Notes: generated from the letters alone by a model not told the origin. DNA of 64,000 bases from Gnetum montanum (GCA_015680685.1 MNCI01002733.1:926-64925); one strand, 5' to 3'; shown: positions 1 through 10,790, counted from the first letter of the stretch. Numbers and translations: made by a program.

Positions 1-736
1 ATGAGCCTGCTCTTTAGACGCACAGCACGCAAACAAGCGTGTTGTGCGTAGTCGCAGTTCGACTTAAAAGAACCGCATCGGCGAAACCCGCGACATTCGG
101 GCCCACATCATCAGGGTTGCGGGTGTCGTGGTCTATAAATACCCCGACTGACAAATATATGAAGGGGGGGGGGGACTTTTGACAAACAGACAGGAGACTG
201 GACTTTTTTGAACGAAAAAGAAAAAAAAGAACCAGCAGTTAGCAGGGCGCATAACACTTTGACAGAGACCAAGANAAGACCAAGAGGACAAGAGCATTTT
301 TTGGGCAAGGGAAACTTATCGCCCTGAAACAGAGAAACAAGAGCAACCTCTTGGCCGCAGACACCATTCTTCAGCAGCAACAGAACACAGCACGCACGAG
401 CTCCTAGCAGCAGATCTATCTGAAGCCGAGAGGCGAAACGGAAATCGCTTGACCATTTCTGCGCCTAAGTTTTGGCCTACGAGGTAGATCGGATTTCTGT
501 CCAGACAGTTTTCTTGTTGTTTTGTGCTCATTTTGTATTCAGTCGTTGGGGGTCTTCTCCCATTGTAACGTAATACACACGCAAACATACGCCAGATCCA
601 GCATTGAGACATAGATCTTTGATCTTTGCAACATCCACTCTGTTTTCTCTCCTGAAATCAGCATCTTTCTGGTCTTCTTTGTTTTTAACGTTATCTTCGT
701 AGCGATCCATTTACATCGTTGTCTCGCTCCGTTTTA
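1..736. other. CpG-rich low-copy segment, promoter-like
   Basis: Base composition is unlike the flanking repeats: CpG is common, and no part of it recurs elsewhere in the window. A good TATA box lies at 134-141 on the plus strand, followed by an 11-G run (164-174) and an A/G-rich leader with no convincing long reading frame. On the minus strand a short charged frame (528-710, beginning MDRYEDNVKNKEDQKDADF) could be a first coding exon, but I recognise no family. Ambiguous bases occur at 275 and 737. The segment ends exactly where repeat block A begins, so it may be an unrelated gene 5' region joined to the repeat. Confidence 0.4.
134..141 (+). promoter_or_regulatory. TATA box (TATAAATA)
   Basis: A consensus plant TATA element sits in CpG-rich context, about 25-30 bases before the G run that would be near a transcription start. 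No downstream coding exon is identified, so the gene it would serve is unknown. Confidence 0.4.
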
Positions 737-737
737 N

Positions 738-1992
738 GTTTGGTGGTGGCCTCCCCCATGACTATGGGTTTTTTGACTATGGTTGATGATGGTATTGAGG
801 CTAGTAATAAGTCCCCCTAGGATAATATGATTGGTTGTGGAACTGTTTGTAATTACCATGTGAAAAAGAAAATTTCTTAGGCATGTGCTTTTGTATGAAT
901 TTGGGATTTAATGCAAAATCCCAATACTCATGTAGATGTGACACAACTGGGAAATGGCCCTTTAGGTGGTAATATATGAAAATGTCACTTCTGTCATCTT
1001 CATCTATGGTTAACTCTATAGCCTTGCTTTCTTTAGCTATGTTCCCTCTTTCCCGAGAAGTGTTCCTAGTTGTTTCTTAGTTTGGCTTCCTCCATTTATT
1101 GTGATTTCCTGGTTCATTTTTTGTTACCTTCTCCTCTACATGTTATATGAAAGTTATAGATTTTTCACTTATCCACTCTGACATCCTATCCAACCTTGCC
1201 TAGAGTTCATCAAGAGGTTGTTGCAATGGCAAGGTTTGTTGTGAAATCACCTCATTGAGAGTTGCCTCTTTTTGCTCATCATAGATATGGATCCTTTTCC
1301 TTTGAAGAGTTGGGTCCCAATTATTTTCCTCTACATTCTCTTGTTTACATAGATCTCCTACTTATTTTGCTACCTACTCGATTAGCCTTTATATCTGATG
1401 GGATTTTAATTTCTATGATCAACCTTGAGCATACATCCCAAGGGTCTTCCTTGATTCATTACAAAGGCCATCTATGATGTGGAAAAGTTACTCTTTTTGA
1501 GAGAAATCATAGCTAGGACATCTATGTAGTAGTGAATAGTATCTATCCAAGCCCACATCCAAGGGTTCATGATTTTCTTGCTTCCAACCTTGGATTTGTT
1601 TTCTTAGGATGGAAACTCTTGCATAGGTTTGGTATTTTGCATTGAAAATTTCTACCATTATGGACCACTAGTGGATCAAACTTGGTTTCAATGATCTATA
1701 TCAACTTTCAACTTCGTCTATTAGTATGATATGGAAGAAATTATGCTTTTGCCATCCACTTTCAATGTTTTATAAAACACAAGCATCATGGAAGGCTTGT
1801 AAATGATGTTGTGCATTAGAATTATAGCCACTACAAATTTAGGAATGTTATTCATATCAAGCTTTTGATGCAACTTTCCTTGCAATGCCTATGGGGTATT
1901 TTTACTACCTCTATGATCTACATAATGCTATTAATGGCCAACAAGGATTCACTATCATTAGACATTTCATGGTGAAAATTTCTATTTCTAAG
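738..1992 (-). pseudogene. gag remnant (block A)
   Basis: This is the decayed minus-strand counterpart of the better kept gag in block B (16679-17932). The core around 1437-1660 translates to a Gln/Glu-rich helix followed by a Cys-Pro turn, as in plant Ty3/gypsy gag, but with stops. The zinc-knuckle region near 930-960 has lost its first cysteine (Phe in block A, Cys in block B). It is truncated at 738 and lacks the N-terminal third of gag because the LTR fragment is fused directly to mid-gag at 1992/1993. Not functional. Confidence 0.65.
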
Positions 1993-2265
1993 TGTTCAAG
2001 TACATCAGTGCTTGAATAAGGATTTATAAACTTCTTGATTCCTACTATAGGCACTTAGAAAATATTCTATCATAGAAATAAACTGCAAGAACTTTCTTAA
2101 GCTATTGACCAACCAATGGCATAAATGCAATGGGGCGTACATTTATATAGGTAGATCCAAACACCACATTGATGCATATGCATTGATGCATCAAATCATG
2201 CGTCAATGCATCAGATCATGTGTTGATGCATGACATCAAAGTAACCCATTAATGACAATTCATCA
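1993..2265 (-). mobile_element. Truncated LTR (U3 part) in block A
   Basis: It matches the 5' third of the full LTR at 27543-28383. The 5' terminus TGATGA... lies at 2265 on the minus strand, next to a mutated polypurine tract (2266-2278). A minus-strand TATA box lies at 2141-2151. Several GATGCAT repeats lie at 2170-2235. The rest of the LTR, the PBS and the gag N-terminus are missing. Confidence 0.7.
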
Positions 2266-5200
2266 TAGCCCCACAATTGATTGAAAACTCGTACTTGAGT
2301 GAACACAAGTAGGATTGAGCTTCTTACAAAATTTGGGAATGTATGAAATCATCAATTGACTGACTGACTCCAAAACTGATGCTAAGTACCCAAGTGTACA
2401 AATTGACAATGATTACAAAAAATGGATGTTCATTGAAATAAAGTTAGACAAATTTACGAAAATCGATAGCTAGAACTCCTCTAATGATCAAAGATGAGAA
2501 GAAGATCAAATAGCCTTAGGAGTTAAAGGCTCTTGAGATGCTAAAGGACCTTCCCTTGCCTTTAGTGCACATGGTGGTTGAGGCTAAGGTAGTTGTGGCT
2601 ATTCTACTATAGATGATACTTTTGATGAAAGATGGAAACCATCCAATAATGCTTTCATCTTCTCCTCCTTGCTTTAAGGCTCATACATCGTTCATGGAAA
2701 CATGTCATGGACAAGGCATGGATAGGAATAACTCCTTAATGTTGATGAACAAGATAGTAAATTATTTTTGTTTGATGTTAAACACTCTGATAGAGTTTTG
2801 TAGTGCATGTTAGTCATTCATCATATTGGCCAAGTTCTCCATGACTGATCATTGATCTATGAAGCACATGCAGAGAACTTTAAGCTCGATATTAGTTGTT
2901 TCCATATTTTTCTTTGTGTCTTTATGGTGCTTGAATTTGCCTTGTACAAGAGGTAAGAGCTAGTCACTTGCTTTTTGAGTTTCGACCTTGGCCTTCCAGC
3001 AATCAACATTGCCAAGTTTACATATCAAAGGTTGGCTAGCTTCATGTACTCTATCATATCTTCAATTTGCAATTCCTTAAGGTGGATTTTGGCCTTGTAC
3101 ATGTTAAGTCCATCAAAGATGGGCTACCATATGTCACCTCCCTATTGAAGTTGCTAAAGGACCTTGTAATGTCCCCATTCTCAAATAATGCTGCTGCATA
3201 ACAAAGATGGTGCTTCTTTATAATAAGTGTTATTATTATCATAACAAGACCTGAAAAGGTAGTTGTAATTGAGACCTAAAATGGTACATTATAATAATAG
3301 ATGTGTCTCTTAAGGTAACCTTTTGGGATTTGACCTAAGAAATTTATACCAAGGCTTAGAGGTTGTGTCAACATGGATTCATAGATCTAGTCTAGGCAAG
3401 TCATAAGAGCCAGGTGAAGTAGGATAGGAAGAGGATTAGTCATCCCTTCTAGTTGGGATGTATGCCTAACCATGATGGTAGTGCTGGATTGCCTCTAAGG
3501 GATAGATGCCAAAGGAAGAAAACCCCAAGAAACACTCTGGGAGCATGATCAAGATACTCTATTCCATATTAATCAAGCTTTCTTTTCTTTCTCCTTCTAC
3601 ATTTTTCTTATTATTTCCTTTACGCATAATTTTGAATGTTACATATATTTGACATTTGGTATATTGTATTCTTATGCATAGTATCTAATATAATATATAT
3701 TTGATGTTTTCCATGACATCCAGGAATAGGATGTCAGATGCCTTATTCAATTTTTCCTTCACTAGTTGAATTTCTTTATCATTCACCTCTTTGAAGAGTC
3801 CAAACTAGCCCCCATAATGATTTTCTACTCATTCAAATTTTAGGATCTCATTCTTCTATGTGGTTATCTCAATTACTATTTCCTGGTGAAGGGCACGGAC
3901 CTCCTCCATCAAGAGATTGTAATTCTTAGTAGCCAACCTCCTCAAATCCATGGTTACCTTGGCAAGCTACCTCTACTACTATCATAAGAATTCTACCATA
4001 TGATCTTTTTGGTTCTTAACATTCCACAAGTGATAATTCTCTTGTGTCAGAACTAGGTTCTCGTTACATACCTTTGACAAGTCCTTTTTGGTGTTGCAGA
4101 TCATGTCCTCTACCAAGGACTAGTCAAAGACTACCATCTCCTTTACATGCTTTGAAGCTATAGAAAAGCTTCATCTCTTGTTATGTCTTGGTTAAGCATG
4201 ATGGGATTAGCTAGTTAGGCTCTCAACTCCACAACCTCTACAACCAATCATCAATTCTTAGATGTAGCTGTCTCAAGTTGGGCATTGCGAATGATGAGCT
4301 TACCCCTAACTTCTAGCATCTCTAACTAGGTTACAGTGATGGTATATAGAAGATCAAAGATATCTAGAAGTAATTGTCTAATTTCCACTAGTTAGTCCAG
4401 CACCTCGTGTTGGGTTGTGCTTAGCCTTCCAATTATCACTCTTATGCAGATCTACACATCCCTGAGTGCAGTGATATTAGACACCAAGGCTATAGGAGTG
4501 TTCAATGCCTCTGCCACACAATTAGCCACCACCTCTAATACTGTCTCCTACCCTTGTTACTATATCACCAAGCTAACTGCCCACTCATCCATCTCTAGGT
4601 ACACTAAGAAAGTGGCAACATTCCTGAAATTTTCTAGGAATTGTTGTTATTCTAAGAGGGACACCATCACTTCCTAGGAACTAAGATTTGACCTTGTGGG
4701 CACCTACATCCTTTGGATAGAAAAGAATGATGCAATATCTTCTAGCCAGCTAATGGTTCTTGTTACCTCATTCAAATTGTTCATAGCTAGCTGGTAGACT
4801 AATGGGTTACCACCACTTGTTCCTAATTGTTGCTACTATAGGAGTTTCTCAGAGAGCTTGTGCATGTGCTTAATGACAGCATGAGCCTTAGGCATTGTTT
4901 CTTCTTAAGTGGATGATGGTGGTGGCTACTCCTCTTCTTGTAGCTTGGTATATGCCTTATCCTTCATCATCTCCTGCCAAGATGTAGTAGGAGAATGACA
5001 AAGTTTGTCATTAGCGTAGCTAGCTATGGCTTCCCTTTTGCACAATTTTTTGATTAGGCATGGAAAGAGAAGTGTCTTCCTTGCATGCTCATTCTCTTTG
5101 AAGTACTTCTCAATTTTGAGGAATATAAGTTGTAGGAGATTCACAGGGAATTTACTACTTAGAGTGGCACACACACAGGTAGAGAAGGTGGTGATTTGGC

Positions 5201-6104
5201 TTAGCCTCACCATTGGGTTGATGTGGTAGGCCATAATTTTAAAGTTTGCCCTCTCTACCTTAATGAGTACACCGTACTCCTTATGGTTGACTCCATAGGA
5301 TTACTACATCCATTCTTTCTTCACTTTGGGACCCACCTGCATTGACATTTCCACCAAGGTTGTTTCAGTATCCAACAACCTAAGGGCCTCTTCAATGGCC
5401 TCCATAGAGTAGGACACATTGATGTTCATTATCTTTGCTATGGCATCCACCCACTTGTTGCGCCAAAAGAGGTACATCTCTTCCATGTACCACTCTCCAA
5501 TGGAAGTGAGGATAGGCCACATGGGAGAGGTTTCAGTTGTGTTTTAACCTCTTCTGGTGCCAAGTCCAAGAAAGGATCAAAGTTTAGTTCTTGAAGAACT
5601 ACACCTTAATGTCCTTGGAAAAAATATGCTTTAGGCATGCTTTAGTCAAAGTGACCTCTAGGTTTAGTTCAGGCCTACACACCTTGTCTCATTTCAATTG
5701 CCTAGTCTTAGCTATGGGAATCTATTAGATAGACTCCACCTCAAGCTCCTCCCAAAGGGGTCCCATTACATATGTTTTTGCTGCTTCCTCCAAGGGTTGC
5801 TACTATTGTTGGTCCCTTCCTCCTCTAGGTTGCTTATCCCTTGATTGGGATGGTCCTCCCTCCTACAATCTTTTAGGTCCTGATGCCATTTGTAATCACA
5901 ACATGACCAAGAATTAGCATTTGATGTGTAACTTAGAATACTTGATACCTTGTCTCCTTTGATCAATTACACTTAGGCTAAGTTGTGATTATGGTAGATT
6001 GAGTATTTTAATATTATTTTAGTTTGATAACTACCAAAGCTTGTTGGTAAGGTTTAACTTTGGTGAATTTTTTATTTTTAAGATTATTTTATTTGTTAAA
6101 CCTT
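2266..6104 (-). pseudogene. Retroelement ORF3 remnant (transposon-protein-like domain plus coiled coil), block A
   Basis: A minus-strand coding remnant with many stops. Read from 5966 downward it has a charged N-terminus; an aromatic-rich part at 5522-5304 (WYMEEMYLFWRNKWVDAI); a conserved part at 5234-4926 (FKENEHARKTLLFPCLI) that recalls the 'putative plant transposon protein' domain found in plant LTR elements; and then a long charged heptad-rich region (about 4300-2640) typical of a coiled coil. A related ORF lies in the plus-strand copy at 50.3-52.4 kb. Its place, between gag-protease and the 3' LTR, makes it an additional element ORF, probably structural. The domain name is from memory and unconfirmed. 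Confidence 0.5.
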
Positions 6105-7005
6105 ATGTATGATTGTCCAATAATGCACGATGGTTACATCCATGTTGGATAATGTAGGGCACAAAGTTGCAGGTGTGATCACGAGGTACGCATGGGCAGG
6201 CATCACAGTAAGAACGAAGAACCGCCCAATTAATGGTTCATACAAGTTAATTGTTTGATTGTCAACATCTTAAAAAAAGAAATCCAGACAGCCACTATGC
6301 TGTGAGTGATGTTTCCAACTACTTCGATGCAGATGAACGATGGATATCCATGGATCATGTACTGATAGGCCACGTTTCTTTACATTTTTTTTGTAATCCA
6401 CAAATCTAATATGTATGATTGTCCAATAATGCACGATGGTTACATTTACGTTGATAAAGTAGGACACAAAGTTGCAGCCGTGATCACGAGGTACGCGTGG
6501 GCAGGCATCGTAGTAAGAACAAAGAATCGCCCAATTAATGGTTCATACAAGTTAATTGTTTGATTGTGAACATCTCAAAAAAAAAAAAAAAATCCAGACT
6601 GCAACTATGCTGTGAGTGATGTTTCCAACTACTTTGATGCAGATGAACGGTGAATATCCATGGATCATGTACTAATAGGCCACGTTTCTTTACATTTTTT
6701 TGTATTCCACAAATCTAATATGTATGATTGTCCAATAATGCACGATGGTTACATCCACGTTGATAAAGTAGGACACAAAGTTGCAGTCGTGATCATGAGG
6801 TACGCGTGACGTTGATAAAGTAGGACACAAAGTTGCAGTCGTGATCATGAGGTACGCGTGACGTTGATAAAGTAGGACACAAAGTTGCAGTCGTGATCAT
6901 GAGGTACGCGTGGGCAGGCATCACAGTAAGAATGAAGAACCGACCAATTAATGGTTCATACAAGTTAATTGTTTGATTGTCAACATCCCAAAAAAAAAAT
7001 CGGAC
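6105..7005. repeat. ~306-bp tandem array upstream of the O-methyltransferase
   Basis: The same anchor, ATGTATGATTGTCCAATAATG, recurs at 6105, 6411 and 6720 (periods 306 and 309), giving about 2.6 copies. Each unit carries ACGCGTG-type and CACGTT motifs, a CCATGGATC segment and an A-run. The third unit contains a nested 52-bp triplication and then breaks off inside the A-run region, where OMT sequence begins. The array starts at the exact end of block A. It is more CpG-rich than the retroelements. It may be duplicated promoter or intron DNA of the adjacent gene; that role is inferred. Confidence 0.8.
6757..6912. repeat. 52-bp unit repeated three times inside the third array copy
   Basis: Three essentially identical 52-base units begin ACGTTGATAAAGTAGGACAC and end GGTACGCGTG. 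Units one and two in the larger array have only one such segment, so this is a later local expansion. Confidence 0.9.
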
Positions 7006-7016
7006 AGCGCCTGCAG

Positions 7017-8122
7017 AGCACCAAGTGTCGTCCGGCTTCGCCGCCGACGGCGTCACGCGCTACGGCCTGACTCTCGCGTCCAAGTGCGTGCTGACGCCGG
7101 CGTCGCGTAGCAGTGGGTCTCTGAAACCGCTGTTCATGTTGGTGAACGACGAGGTATGCATGGCGCCCTGGCACAGACTCGCCGACTGCGTCACCGGCGG
7201 TGTCCGCGCGTTCACGGATATTTATGGGTGCCACTTTTATGAGTACGGGTCGAGCCGGCCGGAGTTCCGCGCTTCCGTCAACGACACTATAGTGAGCACG
7301 GACGCCATGTTTGTGCCGTCGCTGCACGATACGTACGCGTCCGAGTTCGCGGGGCTGTCTTCCGTTGTCGATGTGGGAGGTGGCCACGGCTCCACTCTTG
7401 AGAGTCTTGTCCGCGCTTACCCTAACCTCACCACCGCCATAAACTTCGATCTCCCCCATGTCATCCACTCTGCTCCTCAGATCAAAGGTGCCAGCGTGTT
7501 TCTCTTTTTATTCCTCCGCTTAATTGATTTTCTTTCAAATACCGTGTAACGAAGGCAACTGGTTATGCATCGATTATGCATTCCCGCCTCTGTTACCTCG
7601 GGAAAATTAACTTGGGTTAAGGTACGTTGCAGGGATCACACACGTCGCAGGAGACATGTTCAAGGAAATTCCAAAAGCCGACGCTGCTTTCATGAAAGTA
7701 GGTTCACAGTGTGATTATATAGTTTCTGTTTTTGTCTTTATGAACTGGAATATGGCAACTTGGCGAATGTGTTGATACGAAATTCATATTACGATTCCAT
7801 ACTTTAGTGGGTGTTACTCCATTGGGCGGACGAGGAGTGCGTAAAGATTCTGAGCAATTGCAGAAAGGCCATTCCAGCGGACAAGGGCAAGGTCATCATC
7901 GTGGACTCGGTGTTGGAGGACGACATCTGCCCCCGTGATCGCACAGACGAGGTAGATCTGGCCCTGGCCTGCGATCTGACTATGATTGCTCTGGCTGACG
8001 GCGGCAAAGAGCGCACAAAGAGCCAGTGGCTCCAGCTGCTCCATGCCGCAGGATTCCATGGCTACAAGTTCAAGCCACTCTCACCCCCTGATTGGCGATG
8101 CCTCATTGAAGCATTTCCATAG
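7017..8122 (+). CDS. Class I plant O-methyltransferase, 5'-truncated, three exons
   Basis: The family transfers methyl from S-adenosylmethionine to phenolic hydroxyls (COMT-like small-molecule OMTs, cytosolic dimers). Exons: 7017-7487, 7633-7697 and 7808-8122, with GT-AG introns that keep frame; stop TAG at 8120-8122. Visible motifs: RYGLTLASK, the SAM loop VDVGGGHG, NFDLPHVI, HVAGDMF, IPKADAAFMK and GGKERT. About 280 residues remain against roughly 365 in the family; the N-terminal dimerisation region (~85 residues) is absent. An acceptor-like CTGCAG at 7011-7016 suggests a lost or distant first exon, and no in-frame ATG precedes the conserved part. The catalytic His-Asp-Trp is replaced: WVLLHWADEEC has Leu where the general-base His is expected. 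The exons are strikingly CpG-rich against AT-rich surroundings. Probably a gene fragment or pseudogene, but the downstream exons have no stop or frameshift. Confidence 0.85.
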
Positions 8123-8320
8123 CTGTCGTCGCCTAAATATTAATCCTAGTCTCCTACAATCCACTACTTTATAGGACGCCTGCTTCGATATGCACATTAT
8201 AGATTTTTCTCTGGTTTTTTTTATCATCTTTGCTTTCCTTTTCTTTAATCCTATGTAGCAAGCTGGCCTCAAAAGGTTTGTTATTGTACAGAAGCTTCTA
8301 AAAATAAAATAAAATCATAT
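8123..8320 (+). other. OMT 3' untranslated region with polyadenylation signals
   Basis: AT-rich sequence after the stop codon, with overlapping AATAAA signals at 8303-8308 and 8308-8313. It fits the 3' end of the OMT transcript. Confidence 0.5.
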
Positions 8321-8420
8321 TCTATTATTACATTAACTCCTTTCTTATTTCACATTCTCTGCCTCATTTATGTACTTACAGGATTTGTTTGCCATTACTC
8401 TTTCAAGTTGTACCCTACTT

Positions 8421-8614
8421 TGTTATACATATCCAGTGTTTCTCATAAAGGTTAGAAAACAAATATTTGGATGGAAAACCAAAATAGATACAATCTATAA
8501 TAGATTGCCTACTATCGCGAGGATTCCATTTGTGTTAATGTGCTTGTGATTGTTATACATATCAAGTGTTTCTCATAAAGGTTAGAAAACAAATATTTGG
8601 ATGGAAAACCAAAA
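8421..8614. repeat. 64-bp direct repeat, two copies 130 bases apart
   Basis: Segments 8421-8484 and 8551-8614 are nearly identical (starting TGTTATACATATC, ending GGAAAACCAAAA). The DNA between them is unrelated. Nothing else is recognised in 8320-8690. Confidence 0.85.
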
Positions 8615-8689
8615 CAAATATATGAGATGGAAGTTATATAGAAGGTCATCCCTTTAAATTATGTAGGGTATTTTTTAATGAGATAGAAT

Positions 8690-8783
8690 AAAGGTGAATG
8701 GTGAAAAAGAACTCATGTAGTTGGCCTTATTTTATTGGGACAAAGCTAGGATGATGATGATGATGATGATGATTTATTGATGA
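8690..8783 (+). mobile_element. RTE-type LINE 3' end with (ATG)n tail
   Basis: The sequence contains ACTCATGTAG, a short GC-poor stretch, TATTGGGACAAAGCTAGG and then an (ATG)n microsatellite (8751-8782). This is the layout of plant RTE LINE or derived SINE 3' ends, which read roughly TGTAGcCGACCCC...TTGGGAcaAGGC followed by a trinucleotide repeat. A related end occurs inverted at 11157-11250. Any 5' body is too decayed to see. Confidence 0.6.
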
Positions 8784-8879
8784 GGTAGAAGAATAGATAC
8801 ATATTTCTAAAGATAATTTAGCTTTACATTTTGTTGTTTCAGTGTTAAAGATTTATAAAAAAGCTTATTCAATTTTTAA

Positions 8880-10790
8880 AAATAAATTTTATTAAACAAT
8901 AGCATGAAAGAATGATTAGTGAGCTTAAATCAAATCCAAAAAGCTCTTGGAATTTATTCCATGATAGACATTAAAAGGGTTGGGATTTTTCCTTATATAC
9001 TATTCAAACTTTCTTTAATAACCTTGTTAATCAAGAGGCTTCCCCTGCTATGCAAGATGACTCTAGTGTTCTTGAGTTATCCCTTGATGAGGTTTTTGTA
9101 AGAATTCAAAGTTATCTTTTGGGAAATGTGCTAATGTTAATGGATTATATGCAAAGCTTCTCAAATGGGGTAGTTTATTAATGTGGAAAGCAATTTGTAA
9201 CCTTCTTAATAATGGGCTTTGACATGGTTTGGATCACTCTTAACATCCTAGTTGAGTAGTCTTACCTTTCAAAAAAGGGGTATATGATAGATCTTAATAA
9301 TTACTGATTGATTGTAATCAATTTAGTTTTCACTAAGCTTTTGGGCACTATTTTGGAGAATAAAATTAGTTCATGTGTAAAAATGCAAGGTCTTTGTACT
9401 TAGTCACAAGTAGGCTTTAGGATGAATCATTCTACAGTAGACAATTTAATAACTTTATGTTATTGGGTAGAGAAAGCAAAAAGTTCCAACCATACAGATT
9501 TTATATGTTTTGTTGATTTTTCTAAGGCTTATCTTATTGTTGCTTGAGATAAACTTTGGAAAAGATTGGATAGCATTAACATTCCACAAGATTTCTTTTT
9601 GGTTGCTAAAATAATCTATGAGATGATTAACATTCTTATTGAAGATAATCTTACTAGAGAAGGAATAATTACTAATAGTTTAAAAGGAGTTAAACAAGGT
9701 TTTTATTTATCCCCTGCCCTTTTTGGTATATTTATAGATGATATGGATGAGTGGATGCAAAATGTCTCTAATCATGCTATGTTAGTGAATGGCTTATTTT
9801 TTTAACATGCTTCTCTTTGCAGATGATGTGGTCTTGATTACAAAATTAGCTCCAGAATTAAATTATATGCTCCAAATCCTCAATGACTACTGCTACCATT
9901 CTAGTATGAAAGTTAATATTGATAAGACTAAAATTTTAGTTTATGGTACTAGAAAGTTGAATCTTATAAATATTTAGGAGTTGAATTTGCCACTAACTAT
10001 AGTTGGAATAACCTCATGATTGAAAGGGTTTCATGTGACATGTAAGCTCTATTTGCTTTAAGAAATAATTGCACTAGGAAATAACTTTTGGTATGGGAGA
10101 TCAAAAGAAAAAAATTTTGTAGTCTTGTCCAACATGTATTATTATATAGGTGTGTTGTATAGGGACCTTCTCTTTCTACACATAATTAGAAAAAAATAGA
10201 GCATGTTCAAAAACAATTTCTTGTATGTGAATTTCAAGTGAAAATGCAAACTTCTTATGATATCTTACTTTTAGAAGCAAGTTTGCTTCCTCTTAAAGTT
10301 GAAGCCTTTTTTTAATTTATTGCCTGTACACAGAAGTTAAGCCACATGGAGGAATTCAATTATGCTAAAGAAATAATGAATGCTACACAACAAAATGGAT
10401 GGTTGCATCAAGGAAAATTATGACTTTAGTAATGGAATATTAAAATAGAGGATCTTCCTTTAAAAAAAAGGCTATTTCAAAAGATTATAAAAGAAAAAGT
10501 CTTAGCTAAAGTTTGGTTGAACATGTTAGAAAAAAATACATTTTTATTTACATTTTGTTAAAGAAGGTTTCTTATTAAGTACCCAAAAATATCTATTCTC
10601 AGCTATTCCTATTCAATTAAGGAATCAAATTACTAGAGAAAAAATGAGCTCTCATCATCTCCTTATTTAGACAAGTCATTGAATCAGAAGAGCATATTTG
10701 TAGATTGTGCAAACAAAGCATAGAAGATGAAAACATATCTTTTTTTTCTCATCTTTGGTTCATATTTAAATGAATTATAATTATAATTGT
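8880..10790 (+). pseudogene. Non-LTR retrotransposon (LINE) reverse-transcriptase remnant
   Basis: Plus-strand translation across stops gives, in order: an RT-upstream linker (about 8900-9110); VGFRMNHSTVDNLITL and ICFVDFSKAY (about 9410-9530); GVKQGFYLSPALFGIFIDD (about 9690-9750); LLFADDVVLI (about 9806-9835) followed by VNIDKTKILVYGT; YKYLGVEFA (about 9970); and a C-terminal ICRLCKQSIEDENISF knuckle (about 10695-10745). A frameshift at the T-run 9796-9803 separates the GVKQG and FADD blocks. The GVKQG motif differs from the RGLRQGDPLSP usual in plant L1 elements, so this is another LINE clade. The endonuclease is missing. Confidence 0.75.

Larger units (their letters stand above)
738..6104 (-). 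repeat. Block A: duplicated LTR-element segment (copy of block B)
   Basis: This segment aligns collinearly with 16679-22093. Read on the minus strand it holds a structural ORF (ORF3), a truncated LTR (1993-2265) and a gag remnant. Block B has extra stretches of about 20 bases near 20120 and 30 bases near 18640, which explains the length difference (5367 against 5415). By eye, the last ~1.17 kb (4930-6104) differs from block B at about seven positions, while the first ~150 bases (738-890) differ at about ten. Both copies share the same internal LTR-to-gag deletion junction, so they descend from one rearranged ancestor rather than two insertions. Confidence 0.85.

Noticed and set aside
111-612. 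Two minus-strand frames in the promoter-like segment
   Set aside because: Composition is low complexity in part, one crosses an ambiguous base, and neither resembles a protein family. Kept only as a note on the region.
2160-2240. Regular GATGCAT repeats considered as a CRISPR-like or satellite array
   Set aside because: They are short, lie in the LTR U3 of a plant retroelement and have no spacer structure; read as enhancer-like LTR repeats.
5026-5229. Plus-strand 67-codon open frame (also at 21015-21218)
   Set aside because: It is antisense to the conserved ORF3 part, which has the better supported minus-strand reading.
6980-7468. Minus-strand 162-codon open frame opposite the OMT exon
   Set aside because: It is the antisense shadow of the GC-rich OMT exon; its Arg/Val-rich content shows no family pattern.
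8751-8782. (ATG)n taken at first as an ordinary microsatellite
   Set aside because: The preceding ~60 bases match plant RTE LINE 3' ends and recur inverted at 11157-11250, so it is the tail of a retroposon.
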